DNA of 64,000 nucleotides, taken from contig JAMWET010005002.1 in assembly GCA_024036415.1 (NCBI GenBank), forward strand, positions 438,501-502,500. The letters run 5' to 3'. Below are positions 13,001 to 26,439 of the stretch, piece by piece (within the stretch, counting starts at the first letter, position 1; each line of letters opens with the position of its first letter). Origin of the DNA: Prochilodus magdalenae. Taxonomy: Eukaryota > Chordata > Actinopteri > Characiformes > Prochilodontidae. The notes under the pieces are model-generated. The model was not told the origin of the DNA. It searched no databases and saw only the letters and a program-made list of their open reading frames with translations. A program made the translations under genes and the position numbers.

Positions 13001-16000
13001 TGTGCCCGTGCGTCTTCAGAGGGAAAGCATCAGTAATGATTCCTCACCCTTTTAACTTACGAATTACTCGCAACACGCAGCTAGAGTGAGATGGAGAAAT
13101 GTTGTTAGAGAGAGAGAGAGAAAGAGAGAGGGAGGGAAAGAGAGTAAAATGAATACACTGTATGCTAATTTATATGGGTATCCTGTAACACAGCCAGTAA
13201 CCGCACTTGAACGCTATCAGAGGAGATAATGACTTACAATGTTTAACATAGTGGTTGTATTACGGAAAGCTACATCCTTTGTTAAAGAAACCCTAATCAC
13301 CTTGTTAGTAAAGGCATAACCAAGAAAATTCACCCACGTTGTGAGGCTATGTGCATGTCTAGTTGATAGTAAACAGAAGATACTGTATGTTATTTTGTGT
13401 TATTTGAGTCACAGCAACCAAGTTTTCTTTGTTTTGGGGTCATTTGGGGTCATGATGACTTTTTATTTAAACATTTGCTTTGCTAATGTCTCTTTTATAT
13501 AGATAGGACCCTTGTCTTGTGTGACTAAATTTCTGCCTGGGGCATTGCCAATTACAATGACTTTGGCATCTGTGCATTTCCAATGAACCTTCTCTATCTC
13601 ATTCTCCTCCAGTTCACTCTTTTGTCCATCAAAGCACCCATTACCATCTTCTTCCCATCGCCACAGATGTGCAATAACCATAGTCCAGCATGTGTGGACC
13701 ACCCCCTCCTACCCAGGCCTATTGCAGTATGCATAAAGTCCTGCGATGCATGACTGAATGGGGAGTTTGAGGCCTAGCACACTAGCACAGTAATGCGCTT
13801 TACTGCCCCGCAGCTATTGTGGGGACAGCACTTTAAACTGACCGTAATTGCGTTTTAACTGCACTTCCGTAGCAATAAGCCACTCTATTAGCGCTCTACC
13901 TGCCACCCGAATGCGGCTTCCACTGTCCTTTCACTCCCCTGCTGCTACATTGTGGGACAATCCCCTGCTTTTTCAATCAGAACACCTGTGTTTGGGAGAA
14001 AATGACATGGCAACCGGGGCACTTAATGAAATTTGTTTGATTACGATGAAAGCACTACTCCTCTCATATTGTAGACATTAACTGAGGATGTGGCATGTAT
14101 TTACAATACACTTCTGTGGCTAATGGCAGGAATTGATAAGGCAAGCCGCAGACTATTCGTGGAGTCAGTGCCAACATAACAGAGACATAATCCTTCCTTA
14201 GTATACGCATTCATGCCAGTGGCGGAATTATATTCCAAGGCAAACACCTGCCCTGGAAGGCGAACAAAAACTTGGCAAAGTCCCATGACTGGCATCTAAA
14301 TCAAAACAGAGACCCTATCCTCTTCCCTGTGTGCTCTGTGAGTAAACCGGCAGCACAAAATAGCTTATTTTACAGCTTTTGTTTCGTATCGACTATAAAA
14401 ACACAGTTCTTGTTTAATATAACTCTGTATAATTTTTTAGTTTATTATCAGAGTCAATATTGTGGTGACTCAGCTGTATGGTATGACGACATCGACCTCA
14501 ACACATTCAATAAATATATCATAATGAGTGGCAATGGGAAACTGATTGCTGTGGCCTTGGGAGGACTGATCTAAGATCAGCTGGACTGTAATGAGCTCTG
14601 TCAGAAAGGGCAAGTTTGGAATGTTATTACACCATCCAATGAATCCCATCATCATATCATTTGTCACTCTTATGCAGCGTTGCTATAGGATTACACCAGC
14701 GCTCAGTGAGGCTTATAGATGTGGGGTTAGCCAACCCTGCCATGCAAGAAATGAGTTTTCACTGCTCTGTATTCATGTATTTATTGAGGATAATAATATA
14801 TAAGATAACATACATGTAGAGCACACATATAGACGCTGGCTCTGTGGTTGCATATTCATGTTCAGCCAAAGACACAAAACTACATTAAGTTGGAAGGTGA
14901 GGCTGGACTTAAATGTCAGATATATGCTCTGTTACTAAGTGACTTAATATATTTCCCAGTGACATTTAATCACAGTCTGACACTGTTAGCAAGGGCTTTG
15001 CCATTTGTATATGTATGGTATCTGTTATTAACCTTTTCTGATATACAAACGATAGTGTAATCTGGAAATAATCTTACATTTTCTTTTTTCTGCTTCTGCT
15101 ACATCAAATTTTGTTGTATTGGTTCACTTTCTACAGAAATGTATTATACAAGTTATGATATTGCACTACAAGTTATGTCCCCACGCTTCTCTGTTGACTC
15201 TTCTTATAATGGTGTTGGATCTTCTGTATCAGTTTGAGCCAGACTACTTTCAGAGTAGCATGTTTTTACTGCATTATGTCTCTGTGCATTGAGGGTGTGC
15301 TAAGCTTGCAGGTAGGTGGGTAATAAGAAATTTATCGACATCACTTTGTAACAGTGAAAAGGGCTGGACTTTTTCCCCCTCTGGTTTGTACTTTGGGCAA
15401 AATTTACATGAATAAAAAACTACAACATTTATATATGTCTATAAGCAAATATTTATAGACATGGTTTGAGGTGGTTTGTGATTGTGACCCTATTGTTGCA
15501 CCAGGGCCTGTGCTTTTTGTATTCAAAGGCATGGAGTAACCTCTTTATCCCTACCCCAGTGTACCGGTTTGACCCTAAATCTAAACTTAGCTAAATGAGA
15601 GGGTTTCCATATCTGCTAATGATGGTAGTCATTTGTAAATCAAAGTCACAGCTCAAATCACAGATGGACTGTGAGATTTTAGGGTTTTTATGAGGACTGC
15701 TTTGAGCTGCTGAAGTACAGATAGGGGCTCAATGCTGTTCCCAGGACAGTGCTGATAAAGCGAGGTATTACAGCCCCGCAACAGGACATCTTTGAGAAAC
15801 GGGTCTCAGAACAGGTTAGATAAAGTGATGTATCACTGCTGCACAGCTGTGTGCCATCACACACAAACACACGCCCTGTGGACTCGGGCTTTATCTGATC
15901 CAGACTACAGTTCTCTCCCAAGTAGTCTTCTTACTCAAGGTTCTGCAGACCCCAGTGCCTAAACGCTTATGCACTATCTTTGGTTTAACATAAGACTGCT

Positions 16001-18224
16001 ACTGTTATTTGTAGTGCACAAGGTATGCAGCTGTGGAATAATTTGATTATTAATAAGTCTGATTATTAGTATCACTATTGTTAATTATCATTATTTTTTT
16101 CCCTTGGGTTTTTTTTATAATATTTTTTTTGCTGGATATTTGTCCGTTAACACATCACACATTTTCTGAGATATCTACATCATTCCAACTGTGGTCTGGT
16201 CTGATCAGGAATGGTTTAATTATTTAAGGCTTTTCCGAATAACTGGAGTACATATATTACATGCTGTATCTCTACTCAGTCAACTGACACTGTTTTACAT
16301 GCATACAATAATTTGAATTCAGTGTTCTTCTGACCTGCACTCATCTGTTAAAAATCTACCAAACAACTTGACAACTGTTAGGAACTTTCTAGAAACACCT
16401 TTACAGTCTCCTAGCAATAACAAACCAACCACCCGGATTATGAGAGCAACTACTTGGCCACATCTTAACAACCATGTAAAATACCATAGTAACCACCTAA
16501 CACGTCCTAGCAATAGTCGTTGAATCGCTTAAGCTGTGCAATCACTCATTTCTTTAGGAAAGGCACTATTCTACATAACTTATATTGTTGGCACCTACTA
16601 CCAATAGCATCTACTAGCACTACACAGTATGGAGGAAATACTGCCAGTATGTTGTTTAATGTAATGTATTAGCATATAATATAATAATAGCATAATGTAA
16701 TAGGAATAATACATAAGCAGTATACCCTGCAATGTATTATAACACGTATAATATGCTATATGTGTTAAAACGAGTAAAAGAATGTCTTTCATTGGTTTGG
16801 AACTGCGTCTGGTCAAGCTTCTCACAATACTTCGTAAAACGGCTAATTATTAAAGTGTAGTTTTTAACTTTATGGCAGTAACAAAATAACAAGCAATAAA
16901 CAAATAAAAATGCTCATGATACTGGTGAAAGGGCATTCTGTTTTACTAGATAATCAACAGCAGCCTCCATTAATGCTTTAGTAATTTTCCCTGTTCTTAG
17001 TTGACTGTGCTGGTACGCAGCCAATACTGTTTCCTTGCTTTCTAGTTTCGGAAAGAAAGCATTATGGTGGACCCTTTGCTGTCAGCTGTTGTGTTTTCAG
17101 AGAAGGCCCATGAAATGGTGTCTCACTGTGTCTTTGTTTAAATGCCGCTTTAATAGAGAAGGCCATTATGGCATCATTAGCAGACAGGCTTTAAACTGCC
17201 AGACCCCCACTGATCAACACAGGCCAGTCTACATAGACCTGAACTCTGGATTTTCCCATTAGAGGAAGGAGGGAAAGAGGGCAGTGTGAAGGAGACGGAT
17301 TAGTTAAAACTTCATTCTATAAAGTTAATTAATGTCAATGATAAATGTAGAGCTTTTTCAGACAGTTATACTACTTTGATGTGTCTAGGGATTCCTTGCA
17401 CAAATACATGTGAGGACCTTGTGATAGCACAAGCATTGGTAATTTAACTGTGCATCATCAGAAAGCCAATGACAGGATAGCTGAATAGCTGGAATGACAG
17501 GATAGCTGGATTGCTTGATTGTTCTAAAATAGCAACAGTCAAAAATGTTTATCTATTATTCTAACCATCAGCTGTAAAACAAATTTGTTCTTTGGCTAAT
17601 GGATGTTTTTCATGATGCATGTAAACAGATGGAGTGGATGTACTGAACGTGGTTTGATAAGCTCCAACCACAAACTGTTAACGAAAAAAAACGGCATTCT
17701 GTGTACTGTGCAAGTACTCTACCGCCATCAAGAGGGCATAGTATGCCATTACATGAGAATTCAAGAAAATCTCACATAGTACTTTACTGCTGATTCATGT
17801 GTCATTATATTTTATGAGTTATTTCAAATGATTTTTAAAAAATTAAATGAACAGATTATAAACGCATAGGCCAAACTATAATTTACAAGTGGTTCTGGCG
17901 AGATTAAGATGGTTTAGGGATATTAATACGAGAGTTTTTAGCAGTCCACAGAGAAGTCATTAACTGCACCCAAAGATTACTTTGCCCCTTGAGATCATTT
18001 TACCTTCATCTCTTTTACAGTACTCTAGTTACCTAGTGTATGTCTTTTAATTAATGTATTTAAAGAACTCTGAGAAGCTAAGCATGGTTTGATATTAAGT
18101 TCATGTTTATGGGTTGGCCGTATAAAAAAAGTTCTGATTAGTCATCAGCATAATTCGTAGATGTGTATTGTCACAGCCCAAATATAAGGACCACCACTAA
18201 ACTCTCTTTTCTCCTTCTCTGCAG
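10091..18224. other. Noncoding sequence, possibly intron or flank of the LHFPL gene
   Basis: Because the exon at 18225 is not a first exon, at least the right part of this stretch is intron. I could not identify another LHFPL exon by eye. It holds an AG repeat (13107-13144), poly-T (near 10509), and otherwise unique-looking AT-rich DNA; frames such as 13463-13702 and 13848-14081 match nothing I know and have no supporting splice context. Confidence 0.5.
13107..13144. repeat. (AG)n purine repeat
   Basis: Imperfect AG/GGA tract of about 38 bases. Confidence 0.9.
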
Positions 18225-18451
18225 TGTTCATCATGGCATCTGGTCTGCTAGTGTATCCTTTTGGCCTAAACTCCAGCCTGGTGAAGTCATTCTGCGGAGA
18301 CTCTGACATCTACTATGCTGGCGAATGCCAGATAGGCTGGGGCTACATGCTGGCCATAGTGGGCGTGATGCTCACTCTCTTCCTCCCATTTTTTGCCAAG
18401 TATGCCCCCAAAGAGCAGCTTTCTCCCACACCTCTGCCCACCCTTTTATAA
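18225..18451 (+). CDS. lhfpl7: LHFPL-family tetraspan membrane protein, last coding exon (LHFPL7/TMEM211-like)
   Basis: This exon follows a pyrimidine-rich acceptor ending in GCAG at 18221-18224 and reads open to a TAA at 18449-18451; the first codon is split by the intron. It encodes about 75 residues: the end of a membrane segment (FIMASGLLVYPFG), an extracellular loop with two cysteines and the GECQIGWGY motif typical of LHFPL proteins, a fourth membrane segment (MLAIVGVMLTLFLPFF) and a short tail. An NSS sequon lies in the loop. LHFPL proteins are four-pass membrane proteins related to claudins; several act as auxiliary subunits of channels or receptors, but the role of LHFPL7 is poorly known. 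From memory, the spacing YY-G-C-LGWGYM and the adjoining GLLIFP-like segment fit human TMEM211/LHFPL7 better than LHFPL1-6. Upstream exons were not found, so the gene is partial here. Family assignment is firm; member assignment is likely. Confidence 0.8.
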
Positions 18452-20845
18452 AGGCTCTGCCATGCGCATTGTATTTGCCCTGAGCTGTTATCTGTTTTCA
18501 GTTCTAGAAAGCAGATCATTCCCTTTCTTTTGTTGTTGATAATGATGATGATGATGATGATGAAGCCACTATGGAATAAGTGCGCCCAGAAGAGTCATTG
18601 TTTTCATTGTGTGATGTGCTACATTGTCTTCCCTCATTTGATAAGCTACATCCATATGTCGGGCATCCATTATGGTGAAAAACATTTTATAAAACATTGT
18701 TTGGGATTTGAAACACAAACTGACAAGTCCTTTCCCCCTCTGACTATAAGTTAACCCATTTTCCAGGTCAGATGAACTAAATGGAATGGAATATGATGCG
18801 TCAAAATTGGATTTTTTTTTGTAGACAGAACTGCACAAACAGTAAATCTAGCATCCTGAAATAGTCTCCCCCTACAGGGCTTTTATCTAAGACACGTCTA
18901 CATGCAAAAAGTGTGAAGACAAGGAGACACATCCTGCCAAACATCAGGGATTTTCCGGAACATGAGAAGGAAAGCAAGGAATCCTCATATATCTTTCATG
19001 TAATGAGTAATCCTTATCTATCCAGGATGAGGTAAAGTTATAAGAGAGAACAAATATACTGTTCATGAATCTACTGAGGATTGTTTCATTTGGAGTAAGA
19101 TCCTGCGGAAAAATTTAAAGGTTTCAGTATTTTAGAAAGTTTGCCATACGTTTACTGTTGACTTAATGCAGTGCTGATCCTGTAATTACAACACTGTGGC
19201 TAACGGGCAGAATAACAAAAACATAAAATTTCACAAATTGGTTTCTATTAGGGTTTTTTCTATTTTGTTATGTATCGTGGGTTGTGACTACTCAGTGGAT
19301 TTGTCCAGCAGCAGCAAGTAAATGGCTGATGTAGTTGCCGAGCCTATCATTACTTAATTTCCTAATAATTTTTTTTTTTAATTCCTAATTAGTCCTTGCA
19401 GCTACATTACAGCCAGCCAACACAAGCAGCAACTATTCTTTGCCACTGAAACTGTGTTATTTTAGCGAATGATCAGAAATCTAAAACCATGAAATCCGTC
19501 TGTACAAGTTTAATCTTACTTCTTGAGCATTTCAACAGGAAGCTTACAAATGCGTCATGCTGTCTGTTTTGTACTAAAACCTTCTGTTAAACACAATATT
19601 CAGGACTATACAAGATCAGGAGAGAGGCAAATAAATACACCACAATTACAAAAATAAATGAAGCCTGGTTTAGTCAACACTAAGACACTAGATAGAAAAA
19701 AACATTCTGCCCTAACCAACTTGTGCCTTTTACCGTGACTAAAAAGACTTCAATACCTTTTATCAGGTTACCTACTTCTGCTGAAACTGTGGTTTTGTAA
19801 ATGCTTCTTTGTTTTTTTCCCCACTGTGTTGTGCATTTCTTCATATGTCTTGGTTTGTTATATTTGCTGAAGGGATTATTTTGGTTGTAAATTATCCTTA
19901 CTGTAACTTTAGCAACTTTAACATCACATATAGCTGGTATGTGCTGATGCTTCAAAGAACTGATTGTAATAGAGGATCAAAAGGGGCAAAATTAAAAGTA
20001 TTTAAAAGCAGAAAGAATAAATAAGAAAAAAGACCACAAAGGCACTACTGTACTTTATCAGGATGAGTAAAACAGTCTTGCCTGTGTTGGAATATGATCA
20101 AATTAAGATTGCAGCATATTACTGAAGCTTTGACTGTGCACAAAAATACAGCAAAACAGGTGCTCAACAACTTCACAAGCTGATTATGGCCCTCATTTCT
20201 TTATTTTCTGTTAGTATCTTTGTGTAATGTGTTCAGAATGGCAAAATCAGTATGCTAACTCCTCAGCTAAGCATGCAGTGACATCGGACTCTGAATAAAG
20301 CCAACTGAACAAAAGAATTCCTGCAAAGTGTAAGTGTATGCCTTCAAACTTTAGGCATTTTATGTTTTTGAAAATGTTCAAAACTTACACTGATTGCCTG
20401 TGTGCATAAAGGGACAAATCTAAAGGCACTGAACATCAAAAGAAGCCTTCTAAAGAGAAAGAAATCATGCATACATTGCTGGACTCCTCAGATTATGCTG
20501 TAATTATAATAACCTTGGGCACAGTGATCCCTTTTGTCTGTAACAATGTATGTGAAATTTGATCACTCTAACTGATTCTGTAGATTAGTTGTACTGAGTT
20601 ATTCATTGTGTGGTTTTGGCTGTAAATAATTATGTAAGATGGCTATTCATGCTAAAAATGTTTGGTCCTTTTTGAAAGCTATATTTTGAGATATTACCTC
20701 ATTATTGTGTTTGTTTGACTCTTGGTCCTCAACAAAACTTGCTGTTACGTGTTTTCCCTTTGTAATAAAATCTTTCGTTAACAAAGAACACTGACGTTTT
20801 TGTGTTTTCAAGTGTAACATGGACCTTGGTTTTAGGCATTTCTGA
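18452..20845 (+). other. 3' untranslated and intergenic sequence after the LHFPL exon
   Basis: Likely contains the LHFPL 3' untranslated region; candidate AATAAA signals occur at 20294-20299 and earlier. It includes a (ATG)n repeat at 18538-18563. No other exon seen. The SPATA22 transcript enters from the right and ends near 20.8 kb, so the two genes are tail-to-tail. Confidence 0.5.
18538..18563. repeat. (ATG)n trinucleotide repeat
   Basis: About eight ATG/GAT units. Confidence 0.9.
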
Positions 20846-20851
20846 TTTATT
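20846..20851 (-). promoter_or_regulatory. Polyadenylation signal, SPATA22
   Basis: AATAAA on the minus strand, about 180 bases beyond the SPATA22 stop codon; the first good signal downstream. Confidence 0.5.
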
Positions 20852-21031
20852 CTTGGATTCATGCAGTAGAAATTTAGAACAGATAAACGAATATTCAAAA
20901 ATATGTCATCAAAACTGACAAATGAAATTAAAAAAACAACATCAAACTGTATGATATTTTGAGAGAGATTAACACAATTGAAACTTTAATTGTGAATTGT
21001 CCACCTCTAACCTGTTCAGGTCCTCTTCAAG

Positions 21032-24000
21032 TTACATTTCAGTAAGTGCCTGAACCACGTTTCTCATCTCAGAATCTGACATCTTCACAGCCTCCTGGGC
21101 GTTTCTCTGCTCTGAAGAGGAGGCGGGCCGCACTGACACACACACAAGAATGTTCTTGTGTCCGTCATAGTTTCCTACGCAGCGATGCACCTGTCCACGG
21201 ATCAGCCTGGGAAGCACCTGGTCCTGTAGGGCATAAAGTAGGGCAAGATAAAGAAATACAGAGCTGAGGACAATGGATATAGACACCACCGTTAAGTTAT
21301 TAAGCAATTAAGCAGCAAACATAGCTTTATAGAATACTCCCTAGCTAATGTGAGTGAGACAGTTATCTTTATGTCTTAGAACAAGTAATCATAACAGGTC
21401 AAGAATAAATAAATGTCTGTGTGACTGACAATGCTTTCTGAAACGTAATTATAACTGTAATTAGTAAAGTGTTGCAGACACATCAGTTCCTATTACATCA
21501 ACCCTAGCTTGCTGCACTGCTGTGCAAATTTCACATTGATTCAACTACCTTGAGGGCAGTAAGCACAAGTGAACTCATACAACATTGATCACAGGATGTA
21601 TCAAGATGTCTTTTTGAACAGTGGCCTTTGACCCAGTATTTCCAGACTCTCAGGTATTATGAATGTGAATTTGATTTTCCTGGAACACAGCCGAAGCAAC
21701 ACATGCAAGATGGCCCAAAATTCTCACACAACCAAAAGGCAATTGGGAATTGACAAAAAATCCCCTTAATAAGAACCACATGACTGCAACTTTTGCTTTG
21801 GGCCCTGTTCCATTTTTGAAACTGTGAAAATAGAAATTGTAAAAGTAATCCTAAAATGTATAAGAAATGTGTCATCTTTATGCCTTATGGAAATCAGATC
21901 ATCTTCTACCCTAAATTTGGACAAGGGGTGCCCAAACATTTGCATGCAACCGTAAGTGACTGTCTGTGTGCTGCTGTGCTGATGAATGCTGTGATGAGGA
22001 ATCACTGCACCTCTCCTTAGACTCTGCTTGTAGAACAGTACTTACATTTTCATAGTACACACATGGCACCACATCTTTTCCATCTCGCATAAGGAAGTTC
22101 TTAGCACCATATTTTCCAACTGTGACTGCAGAGTCGAGAGTAGCTGTAACAGTAGACAAGACTGACTGACCACAGTGGGCTGATTTTTAAAAAGATGCTT
22201 TGTCATAGCTAAACTAGCATCTAAATTAGAGTTACAATGTTACAAATCTGTCTTTTCTAATCAATACATTCACTAATAAATTAGAGCACAGCAGATTAAT
22301 TAAGAAAATAAAATACAACCAAATGAGAGACACTTACCAAAAATCTCAAACAGCATTGGCACTTTGTCTTTAAACTGACTCCAGTGTTTCATGCCTGCTA
22401 TAACAGCTGTGAGAATTCGCAGGGACATCTTGGCAGCTGGCTTTGCCTCTAGCATGTCAGTCTTCTACAATGCACACAGCAATGGAATGCAGAAATACCT
22501 CAAAGAATAATACAGTATGTATCTGAGGGATTAATTATGATAATTATGTTACACAATTCTATAATTTCTATGAATTCATTATATAAAAAAATAATATATA
22601 AACATTAGACAACTAATATTATTTTTAGAATGGATTGTTACAAAGTGGTTTACCTCCTTCTGTAGATTGCTCTCACTTCTTGAAGTGTCAAAAGTGTCCT
22701 CAAACCACTTTCCACCACTCGTCTTGCCAACAGATTTGAACTTAAACTGGGTGGTCTGATAATGAGCTTTGGATCCCTGGCTGCATGATGGAGCAGACAA
22801 AACTTGCTGAGGGGTGAAAGACACTCTGTCTGGATTCATCTGTTTGTTGAAAGACTGCTGCCTCATGGGCTGCTTGCCAATGAATGATCTAGGCTGGGCC
22901 TGACTGGTTCCACTGACACTCCGAAATTCATCCAGCCTGAAGCCTTGAGTTGTTGCCATTGAATCCTGTTTACCTTGAAGTGTCTGTGGTCCTGTCTGTG
23001 ACCTGTAGGTCACAAAGTCTACTGGCAAGTAGGAAAACACTGGAGGAAAGGCTGTCTGTTTAAATATACTTTTTTACATTGGCATATAGAAACAAACATC
23101 TAATAATGGCCGACATTGGATAGACTTACATGTATGTAGCACAGATTGGTTTATGTGGGTGAGGTATAGGTGCATATCCCCAGCCTCTTGTGCCAGATGA
23201 GGTAGTAGGCCAAGTCTTGGCTTGTTCAGGTTGTGGGTTGGCTTGCTGGTTCCATTTACTTCTCTGGGCTAAAGGTGGTTCATTTGATGATGCTTGACCA
23301 TAACTTACAGTACCTGAACAAAAACATACTGTAATCAGTCTCCTTTTTCTTGGTAAAGAGGGTATTAAACACAATATATCTGGTACCATAAAGTATTTTC
23401 TACTGGAACGGAGAGCTACATGTGATGAACATTCTTAGTTTGTATTGTTAATATCTGACATTAACTGGGGAATTTTGCAAAGAACATACCATCTGAATGA
23501 GAGGCTGAAGAGAAATTGTGCATTTCCATGAAATTACTACCAGAGTACATTTCATTCTCAGAGGGATTGGATGTCAAAGGCAATCTGCTTCGTTTCCTTT
23601 GGTTAAACAATGGTACAGACAGACAGCCTGTACACAAACACAGTAATGGGACAGTGTAAAAGTAAATTTAATAAAGTTTAAAGCTTTCTCATTAATAACT
23701 GCACACAAGAATACATATGCATACATGTATATGGATTGTAAACCCAAAAATCCAAATAAGTTCATGTCTAACCATGTAAAGAAGAAAAAACTCTCGCTGT
23801 TACTTATTGGTACATATATTACCTGTTTTATCAGGTCAACTTCCCATGTTAGTGAATTATGTGGTTTATCACCTACAGATTGCTTAATTTGTTAACTCAT
23901 ATTTGCCCTGTTACCAATTGTCAGGAGCACCACTGAGTAGGTACAATTTAGATAGTGAATCATACTGAATTTCTGGAAAGCTGCTTTGAAACAACATCAG

Positions 24001-24650
24001 TTGTAAAATGCACTATATAAATTTGAATTGATTTGATGTAGTGGTACACTATAAGTCCAAAAATATTCAGGCTCTATTTCTCATTATTGAATTCAGCTAC
24101 TTAAATGTGTGGCCATTACTGACAAGTGTTCAGTTGTATAATCGACATCTGGAAAAGCACTGGTTGATAGAAGGGACCTGTGGGAGCAGATGCACATGAG
24201 TCTATGGTCACCACTTCCCAGAAGAGTACAGCAAAAACATATTAATAAGCCTGATTTCACAAGAAACATTCTATTAACAGGGGTCTACAAACATTTGGAC
24301 ATTTGTATTGTGTGAGATGATCATAAAGGCCTGTGGGTAGCAACTGATTATGCAGCAACAGATGAGTAATATGAACCTGATAAATTAGACAGTGAGTTAA
24401 GATACAAAGTAGGTGTACATGAGAATTAGATCAGTAAGTGTATATCAGTATCCTGATGAAAGTACATCTGAGCTTATGTATGCTGGTATATGTTGGTCTG
24501 AAGCTTGTTACTCCATCAGCATCCGAAATACAACATGCACCAATTTTGCTGGTGGCCGGCAATGCTGATCTATGTTTTTTCTAGCAGGGTACTGGGTGGT
24601 TATTTTAACGTACCTGCTGTTGGCCTTGGCTGGTTTATGTTTCTCCTCAT
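21032..24650 (-). CDS. spata22: SPATA22, meiosis-specific partner of MEIOB, complete coding region
   Basis: Coding exons in transcript order are 24650-24614, 23627-23490, 23313-23130, 23002-22654, 22464-22338, 22143-22046 and 21223-21032, all with GT/AG borders and consistent phases, giving 1,125 bases (374 residues; human about 363). The start MRRNINQPRPTAG matches the human N-terminus in position and is followed by CLSVPLFNQRKRSRLPLTSN, a hallmark of the family. The middle (about residues 60-236) is Ser/Gln-rich and looks disordered. The C-terminal third (about 238-374) is well conserved: LRILTAVIAGMKHW, LDSAVTVGKYGAKNFLMRDG, PRLIRGQVHRCVGNYD, CVSVRPASSSEQ. In mammals SPATA22 binds MEIOB and RPA on single-stranded DNA and is needed to complete meiotic recombination; its C-terminal region makes the MEIOB contact. 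The start-codon exon extends 5' to an acceptor at 24727. No broken residue was seen. Confidence 0.95.
23985..24045 (+). mobile_element. SINE/LINE 3' tail fragment
   Basis: GCTGCTTTGAAACAACATCA followed by a ...TGCACTATATAAATTTGAATTGA end resembles the tail shared by a fish LINE and its SINEs. It lies in SPATA22 intron 1. Confidence 0.5.
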
Positions 24651-24727
24651 GGCAGCGTAAACTGGTCCTGTAATGCTAACTTTTTCCAACAATTTTAATG
24701 ATGCAGTAGAATCAAAGCCTAGGTGAC
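24651..24727 (-). other. spata22: SPATA22 5' untranslated part of the start-codon exon
   Basis: On the minus strand an acceptor ending CCTATAG precedes base 24727, so the exon carrying the start ATG (24650-24648) has about 77 bases of leader here. The frame upstream of the ATG stays open to the acceptor, so an N-terminal extension through an earlier exon cannot be excluded; agreement with the human N-terminus argues for the ATG at 24650. Confidence 0.6.
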
Positions 24728-25033
24728 CTATAGGAAACAACAGCAAGGTAGCGCTACAACTTTTCATATAAATAAATTATTATTACTTTCTTATAAATAT
24801 TCCAAAACATTCACTTTATAAAGATGCTTTCCAGCATGAACAATCAAAAACAAGAACCCAGCTGAACTAATGGTTCTAGCGCATTTTCTACCTGCTCACA
24901 GCGCAAATCATTGCCATTACAGTAAATAACAACTTTTCTGGTCATTTTATGTCACTCTAAACATCTAACTAGCCTAATGAGCTGGCTAGCTAAATTGCTT
25001 GCCACTTAGCATATTGGCTGCAGTTAAACAATA

Positions 25034-25133
25034 CAGGTGCTGGTCATAAAATTAGAACATCATGAAAAAGTTGATTTATTTCAGTTTATTTCAAATATTT
25101 TTCGTGATATTCTAATTTTATGACCAGCACCTG
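25034..25133. mobile_element. Palindromic Tc1/mariner-type MITE with TA target duplication
   Basis: A 100-base near-perfect inverted repeat starting CAGGTGCTGGTCATAAAATT and ending with its complement, flanked on both sides by TA (25032-25033 and 25134-25135). Only the short centre is not paired. It has no coding capacity. Confidence 0.92.
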
Positions 25134-25739
25134 TATATTGCTCTACTTTGCATGCACACGTCAACATTTACACATGGTCATGTAGAGAATAAAAGAAAGC
25201 GTTTAATTTTTCCTGTCTTCTCATAGTTGGGCACCTAATAAAGTACTGACTCTTTACAACATAATAATTCTAAAAAATAGCCATCTACACATCATTATAC
25301 TGTCCTGCTCAATGAGCTGGGTAACTTTGTCTTTATTTGTAAGGGTTTGCTGAATTTGCTAAGATCCCATTGTTAGCAAACACAGAGGATCCTCAGTGGG
25401 ATTATGCTGCCTTTAATTCATCTTGGAAATACTGTATTTACAAGATGAGTGCACATGACCGCTACCACCACCCCAAATACGAAAATCTGTTTTTTTAATG
25501 TGTCCAGAGTTTCAGAGTTGGGGGCATCAGCAAAGAGGGCAATGGCAGCTGCTAGAGGAGTACTTGAAGGCAGTGTTTACTCCACCTGATTTACAAAGCT
25601 GGAAAACAGGAAAAACCTAAGTAAAATACATTACTTAGGCCCTATTCAGACAGGATTTGTTATACTTGGGAAGTTGGGTTATGTAATTATTACTTGAGTG
25701 ATTTTAGTCCCGTCCTGTTCGTTACTAATTTTTACAGAC

Positions 25740-25825
25740 TGCTCGCTCCCACTTCAGTAAAGCATGGTTGTAAGTTGCTCTGGATAAGAGCATCTGCTAG
25801 ATGCCATAAATGTAAATATAAAAGT
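25740..25825 (+). mobile_element. SINE 3' fragment
   Basis: Contains TTGCTCTGGATAAGAGCATC and TGCTAGATGCC, the widespread LINE-derived SINE tail in fishes; the tRNA-like head is missing or unrecognisable. Confidence 0.75.
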
Positions 25826-26439
25826 AAAGCTTCTGGGATCTTTCATCTTCTGTAAAACAAGCCACAAAATAACCACAGGTCATATTGACCCCCTGCAAAT
25901 CGACATGTGTGTAAATATTCCGTCGTATCCTGCAGAAAAGAGTTTTTCGAGGTATTTAGTTTTGCCATACTTGTCACAGATACCTCGGGTCATTCAAGTT
26001 ACAACGGTCAAATCCAGAAGACGAGCTATAGGACTCCTCAGAGGCGCATCGGGTCAGGCAGCTTCAGGTAAATCACTGTATAGGGTAGTTTGTAGCCTAC
26101 ATACGTGTGATTAACATGTAGCTGCTAATTTACTCACTGAAATGTCATTATTATTATAAGTGGGTTATAAGATGTTCATCATTATTTACTATATATTGTA
26201 TAGTTTTGGTTGGAGGACTGGTTTGGAGGTGACAGAGGGCGTAAATACAGTAGCCACTCCCATCTCAGTCATTTATGCTGACAACTCTAATCCATTGCGT
26301 ATTGACCACTAATTTACAGACGTCCTGTAATAAAATAACATTACCTCACCATATAAAATGAATTCCAGCCTAATAGGGCTATATTTTGGTATACTATAGG
26401 AGCGATATAAGGGTTTATGTAACAGAAGAAAGCAGCTAC

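Noticed and set aside
13463..13702. 79-residue minus-strand frame with charged residues
   Set aside because: No recognisable family, no flanking splice sites; kept as noncoding.
1..18224. Further LHFPL exons upstream
   Set aside because: I could not find a segment encoding the earlier membrane segments; they may be short, or lie before the window.
25905..26114. 69-residue plus-strand frame near the SPATA22 promoter
   Set aside because: No known relative and no evidence of a divergent transcript.
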